NCBI RefSeq assembly: GCF_003144095.1
Contig: NZ_NSKH01000004.1
Span: 352,727-416,726 of the forward strand
DNA from: Streptomyces sp. ICBB 8177
GTDB lineage: Bacteria; Actinomycetota; Actinomycetes; Streptomycetales; Streptomycetaceae
Length of the DNA: 64,000 bases
Direction of reading: 5' to 3'
Numbering within the stretch: the stretch's first letter is position 1; each line of letters begins with the position of its first letter. A program made the translations under genes and the position numbers. The notes beneath the pieces are model-generated. The model searched no databases. It was not told the DNA's origin and saw nothing but the letters and a program-made list of their open reading frames with translations. Shown here one piece after another: positions 44,153-58,300 of the stretch.

Positions 44153-44250
44153 CCGCCCCGTCCCCCAGCCCTCACCGCCGCTCAGGCGAGCGTGCGTCCC
44201 GTGCCCCTACAGCCAAGCCCGCCGTCGGCGGCGCGGACGCCGGACAGGCT

Positions 44251-44273
44251 GTCAGTGATGGTAATCGGCTGAC
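44251..44273. promoter_or_regulatory. Candidate operator between XRE and MFS genes
   Basis: GTCAG (44251-44255) and CTGAC (44269-44273) form a dyad with a 13-base spacer in the 200-base divergent region, about 80 bases before the MFS start. The arms are short, so this is only suggestive. Confidence 0.3.
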
Positions 44274-44352
44274 GGATCCGGCCACGGCCGGCCGGTGGTG
44301 AGCTGGAGGCACCCGCTGGAGCTGTCGGACGGCAGCAGGAAGGAGTGCTCTC

Positions 44353-45564
44353 ATGACCGCCACCACCCCGGACCCCGTGCCGGTCAGGCCACCGGCACCC
44401 ACTCCAGCCCGGGCCGGGGGTGACGTGCTGCCGGGGCGGGCCCTGTGGTTGCTGCGGGCCGCCGGATTCGTCAGCAACTTCGACCGCTTCTGCATCGCCC
44501 CCATGCTGGTGCTGATCGGCCGTCAGCTCGGTGAGCCACTGCCCACGGTGGTCCTGGCGGCCAGCGGCTACTACCTGGCGTACGGGCTGATGCAGCCGGT
44601 GTGGGGGCTGGCCAGCGACCGCGTCGGCCGGGTGCGGGTGATGCGGATCTCGCTGGCGGGGGCGGCGCTGGCGGCGTTCGGCTCGGCGCTGGCGACCGGC
44701 GGACCGGAGTTGATCGGTGCCCGTGCGGTGGCCGGGGCGTTCTTCGCGGCCTCCATCGCCGCCTCGCTGACCTACGTCGGCGACGTCGTCCCGGTCGCTC
44801 TCCGGCAACGCCCACTGAGCGAGCTGATGACGGCGTTCGCGCTGGGCACTGCGGTGGCCACCGTGGTGGCGGGGGCTCTGGCGCACTGGGTGAGCTGGCG
44901 GCTGGTCTTCGCCCTGCCCGGGGTGCTGGCCGCCTACCTCGCGGTGGAGTTGCGGCGGTTGCAGGAGCCTCCCCGGGAGCGCGCGGCGTCACTTCTCGCG
45001 CCGTTCCGGGTGGTGATGGCGTCGCGCTGGCAGTGGTTAGTGATGGCGGTGGCCATGGTGGAAGGGGCCGTGCTGCTGGGCTTCCTCACCTACCTGGCGC
45101 CGGCGCTGGAGGCCCACGGTGTACCGACGGCGCTGGCTGGTGCGGTCTCCGCGTTGTACGGCGTGGGCTCGATGACGGCTGCCCAGGTGGTCAAGCGGCT
45201 GGTGGGCCGGTGGACTCCGGTACGGCTGATCGTGGTAGGCGGTGCGCAGATGGCGGTGGCGTATCTCGTCGCCGCGGGCAGTCAGTCGCCTCAAGCCCTC
45301 GTGGTGACGGCGCTGCTACTGGGTGGCGGCTGGTCGTTCATGCACTCCACCATCCAGTCGTGGGCGACGGCCTTGTCGCCGACCGCCCGGGCCACCGGCG
45401 TGGCGATGTTCGGCGTCGCGCTCTACGTCGGCAGCGCGGTCGCCAGCGAACTGGCCTCGGGCGCCGCACAGGCCCACCACTACCGGCCCATGTTCCTGTT
45501 GGCCGCGGTTCTTTCGGTACCCCTGACCGCGGCGGCGGCCGTCGGTCGCGCGCGGTACCGCTGA
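44353..45564 (+). CDS. MFS-family transporter
   Basis: The 403-residue protein has about 12 membrane helices. The helix 2-3 loop reads GLASDRVGRVRVMRISLAG, a clear MFS signature. The N-terminus is a Pro-rich cytoplasmic tail (TPDPVPVRPPAPTPARAGG), and the first helix begins at WLLRAAGFVSNFDRFCI. It resembles sugar- or drug-efflux MFS proteins. It probably exports the cluster B product or protects against an external compound under control of the divergent XRE regulator. A strong terminator follows five bases after the stop. Confidence 0.86.
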   Translation: MTATTPDPVPVRPPAPTPARAGGDVLPGRALWLLRAAGFVSNFDRFCIAPMLVLIGRQLGEPLPTVVLAASGYYLAYGLMQPVWGLASDRVGRVRVMRISLAGAALAAFGSALATGGPELIGARAVAGAFFAASIAASLTYVGDVVPVALRQRPLSELMTAFALGTAVATVVAGALAHWVSWRLVFALPGVLAAYLAVELRRLQEPPRERAASLLAPFRVVMASRWQWLVMAVAMVEGAVLLGFLTYLAPALEAHGVPTALAGAVSALYGVGSMTAAQVVKRLVGRWTPVRLIVVGGAQMAVAYLVAAGSQSPQALVVTALLLGGGWSFMHSTIQSWATALSPTARATGVAMFGVALYVGSAVASELASGAAQAHHYRPMFLLAAVLSVPLTAAAAVGRARYR

Positions 45565-45568
45565 AGCC

Positions 45569-45601
45569 CCGGCGGTGCGGTCCCCCGTACCGCACCGCCG
45601 G
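45569..45601 (+). terminator. Strong terminator after the MFS gene
   Basis: Arms 45569-45581 and 45589-45601 are a perfect 13-bp inverted repeat with a 7-base loop, starting five bases after the stop. The rest of the 468-base convergent gap (to 46032) is GC-rich and shows no gene. Confidence 0.85.
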
Positions 45602-46032
45602 CAGCCGGGCCCCGCCGCCCGTCCCCACCGACCGGCCCCCCGTCCGGTCGCGGGGCGGGGCGGGGTTCGTGCTGATCACCGCGTCCATCGTTCGGGTGTC
45701 GGTATTCGGGTGTCGGTGCGAGCAGCCTGATCGGAGCGGCCCTTTCAGGGGGCGCATCTTCCCGCCGGTGCCCGGCACCGTGCCGGCCAGGGTGCTCACC
45801 GAGCCGAGCACCGCAGTCGGCGCAGCACGGCTGCGGGGCGGCGACCGGTCGAACGATTTCCGTACCGTGGAACGGATTGCGCCGACGCCGATCAGCAACT
45901 CGCCGGTGGACGGGCCGGCTGTCCCGGTGACCGAAAATCGGCGCAGAGCAAAACCGAGGTGATCACCTGGAGCCTCGACGCCGTTTCGTTCGGTGAGGGC
46001 GCCATCGGCCGTGTGGGGGTCTGTCGGTTCCG

Positions 46033-47004
46033 TCAGAGCCAGCCGCGTTGTGCGGCTTTGATGCCTGCTTCGAAGCGGCTTGAGGCACTGAGGCGTTCCA
46101 TGATCGAGGCGACCTGCCGCCGGATGGTGCGATCGGTGAGGCCGAGGCGCTGTCCGGCCGCTTCGTCGGTGAGGCCGGTGCCGAGCAGGCGCAGGAGTTC
46201 GCGTTCGTGGTCGGTGAGGCCGGCTTGAGGGTCGTCGGGGCGGGTGGTCCCGAGAGGTACGGCTGTGTTCCAGGCCTGCTCGAAGAGTTCGAGCAGGGCG
46301 GTGACGATACCGGGCTCGGTGACGTGCAGTGCGCCTCTGCGGTTGTCGGCGGGGTCGGTCGGCACCAGGGCGTGGGTGCGGTCGACGATGACCATGCGTT
46401 GGGGGGTGGTGGGGGCGGTGCGGACTTCTCCGCCGTGGCTGAGCAGCGTGTGGGCGTAGTCCGCGATATGGGTGTGCCGACGGGCGTGTTCCTGGTACAG
46501 GGAGCGCAGGATGACACCACGGCCGAGGGCGGCGAGGTCGTGGTCACGTCCGGCGTTGAGGTCTTCGGGGCGCTGGATGCCGGGCTGGACGCCGATGATC
46601 TCCGTGTGGGCGGTGCGGCACAGGCGTTCCAGCCGGTTGTGGATGGCGTCCATGCCGAGCAGGCGCTCGCCGTGGGCCGAGCGGTGTTGGGCGCGATCGG
46701 CGACCATGCGGGTGACCGCCGCCCGGGATGCGGCCAGTTGGGCCTGCCGGGCCGCGAGTTCGGCTTCCTGGCGGGCAACGATGTCAGCCAGGCCGATGTC
46801 GGGGTCGACGGCCCGCATCTGTCCGGGGTGCTCGCTGGACGCGCGGACCAGCATCAACTGGCCGAGTTCGTCGAGGCAGTCGTGGACCTGCGTTGACGTC
46901 AGACCGCATACGTCAGCGATTTGATCGACAACGTAGTCAGGGTGGTCGAGCATCGCCTGGTAGACGTCTGCGGCGTCGTTGCTCAGTCCAAGTGCTTGCA
47001 GCAT
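46033..47004 (-). CDS. TrmB/LuxR-type transcriptional regulator
   Basis: The 323-residue protein has a TrmB-like winged helix at the N-terminus (LGLSNDAADVYQAMLDHPDYVVDQIADVCGL, about residues 4-70) and a central coiled stretch (ARQEAELAARQAQLAASRAAV). A ligand- or partner-binding middle domain follows. The LuxR-type helix-turn-helix is at the C-terminus (LTDHERELLRLLGTGLTDEAAGQRLGLTDRTIRRQVASIMERL). This architecture is frequent in Streptomyces pathway regulators. It is divergent from the short secreted peptide gene that opens cluster C and is the likely pathway switch. Confidence 0.84.
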   Translation of the reverse strand: MLQALGLSNDAADVYQAMLDHPDYVVDQIADVCGLTSTQVHDCLDELGQLMLVRASSEHPGQMRAVDPDIGLADIVARQEAELAARQAQLAASRAAVTRMVADRAQHRSAHGERLLGMDAIHNRLERLCRTAHTEIIGVQPGIQRPEDLNAGRDHDLAALGRGVILRSLYQEHARRHTHIADYAHTLLSHGGEVRTAPTTPQRMVIVDRTHALVPTDPADNRRGALHVTEPGIVTALLELFEQAWNTAVPLGTTRPDDPQAGLTDHERELLRLLGTGLTDEAAGQRLGLTDRTIRRQVASIMERLSASSRFEAGIKAAQRGWL

Positions 47005-47377
47005 GCCCCGGTGGTCCCCTCCTGCTGAACGCCGCTCCCCGGCCGCACATCGAGCCTGACAACTCTAACTCTCGGCACCAGCATTCAGGCTTGTTTGAGC
47101 CACACATGCCGCAGGCCGGCAGACGGACATGTGCGGGGCGTTCAGGGCGCCACACCATGACGAGACCGAAATTTCCCCCGATGGACACGGCCTCATGTCC
47201 TGAACCGGATAAGCCCTGTTCAGGACCCCCGGAAAGCCTTCCAACGGTTTCGGCTTGCGATGAAGCTGTTCATCGCCGGCAGGGACAACCCGAACGGCGA
47301 CCGGGCGAAGCGTCAACCGCGGGACGTGGGTCCGGAACAGGACACCTCGCCATGTGATTCAGAAAGGAACGGTCACC
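47005..47377. promoter_or_regulatory. Divergent promoter region with a long dyad
   Basis: This 373-base gap lies between the regulator and the peptide gene. Arms CCACACATG (47100-47108) and CATGTGCGG (47128-47136) pair with one mismatch around a 19-base centre containing GCCGGC. It is a candidate operator for the TrmB/LuxR protein. No other gene is evident. Confidence 0.45.
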
Positions 47378-47548
47378 ATGATCCGCACCTGTATAGCCAA
47401 GGCCACCGCGGTCGCCGCCTTCATGCTCGGCATCACCGTGCTCCTCACCCCCGCCGCGGTTGCGGCCGCTCCCTCCACCACGGCGGGCGCCGCCCCGGCC
47501 TCTGCCGTCCAGATGGCGTCCCCGGACACCGGCACCTGGGGCGGCTGA
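47378..47548 (+). CDS. Short secreted peptide, unknown function
   Basis: ATG 47378 follows AAAGGA nine bases upstream. The product has 56 residues: MIRTCIAKAT, a hydrophobic segment AFMLGITVLLTPAAV, an Ala-x-Ala type cleavage region near residues 29-32, and a short mature tail ending ASPDTGTWGG. After signal cleavage only about 25 residues remain, rich in Ala, Ser and Thr. No lanthipeptide, lasso or sactipeptide core is recognisable and no maturation enzyme is nearby. A secreted signal sensed by the divergent regulator is one possibility; it could also be a fortuitous small protein. Confidence 0.55.
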   Translation: MIRTCIAKATAVAAFMLGITVLLTPAAVAAAPSTTAGAAPASAVQMASPDTGTWGG

Positions 47549-47555
47549 CCGCCGC

Positions 47556-47855
47556 ATGGACATCGTCTACACCAGCCTGAACCGTCGCAACCAGGTCTTC
47601 GTCGACCCGACGAGCGAGGTGTCCGAGGTGCTGGGCGCCCTGTGGGCCCACACGACACTCGAGGACGGTTTGGAACACGCCTCCGGCCGTGCCGAGACAG
47701 ACCGTGTCCACCTGCTGATGTACCTGCTCACCCTCGATCCCGCCGCGCCCGGTTTCCGTAGCGCGACATGTCGTATCAGCGCCCTGCTGCACCGCTGCCA
47801 TGCGGCCTCACCGCTGATGCAGCACCGCTACCTGCCGCCTGACGTACCGGTGTAG
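47556..47855 (+). CDS. Unknown 99-residue protein
   Basis: ATG 47556 lies seven bases after the secreted peptide gene's stop, so the two are probably co-transcribed. The protein (MDIVYTSLNRRNQVFVDPTS at the start) is predicted soluble and mostly helical, with an Asp/Glu-rich middle (TTLEDGLEHASGRAETDRVHLLMYLL) and a Cys/His-bearing end (TCRISALLHRCHAASPLMQH). I recognise no family. Its place between a secreted peptide and MbtH suggests a cluster-specific role, but none can be inferred from the sequence. Confidence 0.55.
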   Translation: MDIVYTSLNRRNQVFVDPTSEVSEVLGALWAHTTLEDGLEHASGRAETDRVHLLMYLLTLDPAAPGFRSATCRISALLHRCHAASPLMQHRYLPPDVPV

Positions 47856-47964
47856 CCACGCCACCGACCGCTTTCCGGTACGCCGCCGCGGCCGCCTTGT
47901 TCCACTCGACCGTTGTCGCCGGACAGCAGTCCGCACCAAGCCTTCGAAGCGAAGGAGTGAACCG

Positions 47965-48171
47965 ATGGTGAACGCGTTGGACGACCCCAGTAGCCGCCTG
48001 GTCGTGGTGGTGAACGGCGAAGAGCAGCACTCGCTCTGGCCGGACCACTGTGCCGTGCCCGCCGGATGGACCGTCGTACACGGGCCGGCGGACCGGTCGG
48101 CATGCCTGGCCTATGTCGAGGCGCACTGGACGGACATGAGGCCGTTGAGCCTTCGCCTTGCCGTCGAGTGA
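47965..48171 (+). CDS. MbtH-family NRPS chaperone
   Basis: This 68-residue protein matches the MbtH family along its whole length: RLVVVVNGEEQHSLWPDHCAVPAGWTVVHGPADR, then CLAYVEAHWTDMRPLSLR. The conserved Trp residues and the SLWP, PAGW and TDMRPLS motifs are present. MbtH proteins bind NRPS adenylation domains and raise their activity or solubility. It should serve one or more A domains of cluster C. A GAAGGAG site precedes the ATG. Confidence 0.95.
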   Translation: MVNALDDPSSRLVVVVNGEEQHSLWPDHCAVPAGWTVVHGPADRSACLAYVEAHWTDMRPLSLRLAVE

Positions 48172-48223
48172 CGGCCACGCCGCCCTTCCCCCTCCCACTC
48201 CCGCCGAAAACCAGAGGTATGCC

Positions 48224-49519
48224 GTGGAGGCACCACACCGGCCCGGTTCCCTCTTCCAGAACAGGTCGTTCGCCGTGTTCTGGTCGAGCCAGTCGATCTC
48301 TTTCCTGGGAACACAGATCACCTATGTGGCACTGCCTCTGACCGCGGTCGCCGTCCTGCACGCGTCGGCGATGGAGGCCGGCCTGCTGAGCGCCCTGGAG
48401 ACGCTCCCCTTCCTGTTGTTCGGACTCTTCGTCGGCATCCTGGTGGACCGACGGGCCAGGCGACCCATCCTGATCACGGCGAACGCGATCAGGTTCGCCG
48501 CCCTTGCCTGGATCCCCGTGGCCTACTCGTTCGGCGTGCTGACGGTCCCCCAACTCCTTGCCGTGACCTTCCTCGTGGGCGTCATGACCGTCTTCTTCGA
48601 GATCGCCTACATGTCCTACCTCCCAGGGCTGGTCGGTTACGAGCGGCTGATGGAGGCCAACGGCAAACTGCAGGCCTCCGCCTCGACCGCCGAGGTCGCC
48701 GGCCCGGGCATCGCCGGCGGGCTGATCGGCCTGATGAGCGCCCCCTTGGTGATCGCCATCGACGCCCTCAGCTATCTGATCTCGGCCGTCGCCCTGATCA
48801 GACTGCCCGCGGACACCGCGCCCCAGGCCGAGGAGAGGCCCGAGGGCAAGCAGTCGATCCGGGCCTCGCTCCGCGAGGGATTCGCCGTCGTCGGCCGCAG
48901 CCCCCTGCTCCGCTGGTGCACCGTCGCGGTCTTCTTCCTCAGCCTGTTCTTCAGCTCCGTCATGGCGGTCTACTTCCTCTACCTGGTCCGTGAGGTGGGG
49001 CTCGCTTCGACGGCGGTGGGCCTGATCGTGGCTGCCGGCAGCATCGGCGGGCTCGTCGGCGCCCTGCTGTCCGGGCGGCTGAACGCCCGGCTGGGTATCG
49101 GCCCGACCCTGGTGGCCGCCGTGGCTCTGCCCGGCGTCGGCTTTCTCCTGCTCGCCACAGTGGACGGGGACTCCCTCGGTTCCGCCGCGCTGGCCGCAGT
49201 CGCCACCTTCATCGGATTCTTCGGCATTCCGGTGTGGGACGTGACCGTGATCAGCTTCCGTCAGTCGATCACCCCCGAGCCGCTGCAGGGCAGGGTGAAC
49301 GCGACCGTGCGCTCGCTCTCGTGGGGAACCCTGTCACTGGGCTCCCTGATGGGCGGTGCCCTGGCCAGTGCCTGGGGCCTGCGCGAGACGGTCGTCATCT
49401 CCGCGGTCGGGCTGTTCGTGCCCGCCCTGGTCGTACTCCTGTCCCCGGTGCGCGCGATGCGGCACCTGCCCGAGCAGGTGAACGAGCCGGTGCAGCCGAC
49501 CCCGGTCAGCTCCTCCTGA
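48224..49519 (+). CDS. MFS exporter, EntS-like
   Basis: I choose GTG 48224 with AGAGG upstream, giving 431 residues; a TTG at 48158 would overlap mbtH and is less likely. The protein resembles EntS-type MFS exporters: LFQNRSFAVFWSSQSISFLGTQITYVALPL at the start, GLFVGILVDRRARRPILI in the 2-3 loop and YLPGLVGYERLMEANGKLQASAS in the third segment, all typical of that branch. EntS exports siderophores, and relatives export other NRPS products. It follows mbtH and precedes the NRPS, so product export is the likely role. Confidence 0.85.
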   Translation: MEAPHRPGSLFQNRSFAVFWSSQSISFLGTQITYVALPLTAVAVLHASAMEAGLLSALETLPFLLFGLFVGILVDRRARRPILITANAIRFAALAWIPVAYSFGVLTVPQLLAVTFLVGVMTVFFEIAYMSYLPGLVGYERLMEANGKLQASASTAEVAGPGIAGGLIGLMSAPLVIAIDALSYLISAVALIRLPADTAPQAEERPEGKQSIRASLREGFAVVGRSPLLRWCTVAVFFLSLFFSSVMAVYFLYLVREVGLASTAVGLIVAAGSIGGLVGALLSGRLNARLGIGPTLVAAVALPGVGFLLLATVDGDSLGSAALAAVATFIGFFGIPVWDVTVISFRQSITPEPLQGRVNATVRSLSWGTLSLGSLMGGALASAWGLRETVVISAVGLFVPALVVLLSPVRAMRHLPEQVNEPVQPTPVSSS

Positions 49520-49602
49520 GAACCCGTCCGGTGAGCGTGCCGGATCCGACCGTCCCGGCTCCGTTCCCCGGTGAGCCATGTCCTGTGAAGGAGAAGTCCG
49601 AC

Positions 49603-55315
<5,713 letters not shown>

Positions 55316-55319
<4 letters not shown>

Positions 55320-58300
55320 CTTCCGACATCTTGGAGACGGGAATGACGAACGACATCCTGGACGACGGCGGAACGCCCGCCACAGCGGTCGCCGTCGTGG
55401 GCATGGCCCTGCGATGTCCCGGCGCGCAGACCCTGGACGCCTTCTGGCAGAACCTGAGCGACGGGGTCGAGTCGATCACCACGTTCACGGACGGGGAACT
55501 CCTCGCCGCGGGTGTGGACCCCGACGAGTCCGGTCGGCCGGATTACGTGCGCCGGCTCGGTGTGCTCAGCGACATGGAGGGTTTCGACGCGGCTTTCTTC
55601 GGCTTCTCCCGGCGTGAGGCCGAGATGCTCGACCCGCAGCACCGGCTGCTGCTGGAATGCGCCTGGGAAGCCCTGGAGCACGCGGGAAGCGCCCCGGGCT
55701 CACCGGAGAAGGTCACCGGCGTCTACGCGGGTGTCGGCGAAAGCGCCTACCTGCACCGCAACCTGCTGCCCAACGGCGACCTGGTCGCACGGGTGGGCGA
55801 GTTCCAGACGTCCCTCGGCAACGACAAGGACTTCGTGCCGACCCGTGTCTCCTTCAAGCTGGACCTGCGGGGGCCGAGCGTCAGCGTGCAGACGGGGTGC
55901 TCGACGTCCCTGGTCGCCGTGCACATGGCATGCCAGGCCCTGAACAGCGGCGAGTGCGACGTGGCGCTGGCCGGCGGCGCCACGGTGATCCCGCAGCGGC
56001 GCGGGTACCGGCACGAGGAAGGCGGCATCAGGTCGGCCGACGGCCGCTGCCGCGCGTTCGACGCCGCGGCGGACGGCACCGTGGCCGGCAGCGGCGCCGC
56101 CGTCGTGGCGCTCAAGCGGCTCGACGACGCCCTGGCCGACGGCGATGTGATCCACGCGGTGATCCGGGGGTCAGCCGTCAACAACGACGGCGCACGCAAG
56201 GTCGGCTTCACCGCACCCAGCGTCGAGGGCCAGGCGGACGTCATCACGGAGGCACTCGCCATCGCCGACGTCGACCCGTCCACGGTCTCCTACATCGAGG
56301 CCCACGGCACCGGTACCCCGCTGGGCGACCCCGTGGAGGTGGCCGCACTCAAGAGCGTCTTCGGCACGGTCCCCGCCCGCAGCTGCGCCCTCGGCTCGGT
56401 GAAGACGAACATCGGGCACCTGGACACCGCGGCCGGTGCGATCGGCCTCATCAAGGTGGTCCTGTCCCTGCGGGCCAGGAAGCTTCCGCCGTCCCTGCAC
56501 TTCACCGAGCCGAACCCGCGACTCGGGCTGGACGACAGCCCGTTCCACGTCAACACGGTCCTGGTGCCGTGGGAGGGCGAGCGTCTTCGGGCAGGCGTCA
56601 GCTCGTTCGGCATCGGCGGCACCAACGCCCACGTCGTCCTCGAAGAGGCCCCCGCGCGTACGCCCGCCGCCGGCGGCCGCGCCCGGCACGTGCTGCCGGT
56701 CTCCGCCGCGACCCCCACCGCGCTGGCGACGGCCGTCGACCGGCTCACCGCCCACCTGCGGGCGAACCCCGACCAGCGCATCGACGAGGTCGCGTACACC
56801 CTCCAGCGAGGCCGCCGTACCCTCGCACACCGCGGATTCGTCGTCGCCGGCGGCGTCGGCGAGGCCGTGGCGGCGCTGGGCTCCGGGGTCCCGGCGCGGC
56901 ACCGCACGTCCCAGGACCGTGAGGTGGTCTTCGGCTTCCCGGGACAGGGCGCCCAGCGCGCGGGGATGGGCCGGGCGGCCTACGAGCGGGAGCCGGTGTT
57001 CCGCGCGGAGGCCGACCGTGTGGCGGCCCTGCTGCGGTCGTTGACGGACGGTGCCGTCGACGTACGGCCGGTGCTCGGTCTCGACGGCGCCGTGTGTGAC
57101 GACGAGGCGACGGTCCACCGGACCTCGGTCGCGCAGCCGGCGCTGTTCGTTGTGGAGTACGCGCTCGCCCGGCTCTGGGAGTCGTGGGGGGTGCGCCCCG
57201 TCGCGATGGTCGGACACAGCCTCGGTGAGCTGGTGGCCGCCTGCGTCGCCGGAGTGATGTCCCTGGAGGACGCGCTGCGTCTGGTCGCCGTGCGCGGCCG
57301 GCTCATGCAGTCCGCGCCGGCCGGCGTGATGACGGCGGTCCCGCTGCCGGAGAGCGAGGTGGTGGCGCTGCTCGACGGTGTGGACCTCGCCGCCGTCAAC
57401 GGACCGCGCGAGTGCGTGGTCTCCGGCACCGCCGACGCGATCACGGCCTTCGAGGCGCGGCTCGCCGGTCGCGGCGTCGTCTCCAAGCGGCTTCGCACCT
57501 CCCACGCCTTCCACTCGCGCCTCATGGACGGCGCGGCGGCGGCGTTCGAGGAGGAGGCCGCCCGCGTGCGGCTCTCGCCTCCGTGCATCCCGTTCGTCTC
57601 CGACGTGACGGGCGAGTGGATCACCGACGAGGAGGCGACCAGCCCCGGGTACTGGGCACGGCAGATCCGCGCCACCGTCCGCTTCCACGACGCCCTGACC
57701 GCCGTCCGCGACACCGGGGCGGTGCTCCTGGAGGCCGGTCCCGGGCAGGTGCTGACCCGGCTGGCCCGAGCCGTCGGCGGCGACGCGGTGGCGTGCCTGC
57801 CCGCCGCGACGGCGACCGACGGGCCGGAACTGCTGTCGGCCGTCGGCGAGCTGTGGTGCGAGGGCGTCGCGGTGGACTGGGAGGCGCTGGCCGGCGGAGT
57901 CCGGCCGCACCGCACGGTTCTGCCGACCTACCCCTTCGAACGCGAGCGGTGCTGGATCGACCCGCCGCTCGCCGACGCCGCCGGCTGCCGCTGCGGAAGC
58001 GGGAGCGGGCAAAGTCCGGCGGAGGAGCCCGCGGCGCGGGAGCCGGAGGAGACCGGTGCACCCGACTACCAGGACCAGACCGAACGAGAGGTCGCCGCGG
58101 TCTTCGCCGACCTCCTCGGCGCCCGGGCGATCGGCCCGGAGGACGGCTTCTTCGAGCTGGGCGGGCACTCGCTGCTCGCCACCCAGCTCGTCTCCCGGGT
58201 TCGCGGCCTCTTCGGCGTCGACATCCCGCTGCGCACCTTCATCGAGTCGCCGACCATCCGCGGCCTGGCGCGTGCGCTGGCCGACGCCGGCGCGGAGTCC

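Noticed and set aside
47378-47548. Lanthipeptide or lasso precursor
   Set aside because: The product has a Sec-type signal and a Cys-free mature tail, and no LanM, LanB/C, lasso cyclase or radical-SAM gene is nearby.
48158-48223. Longer MFS start at a TTG overlapping mbtH
   Set aside because: The GTG at 48224 has AGAGG upstream and begins just before the first conserved EntS-like segment.
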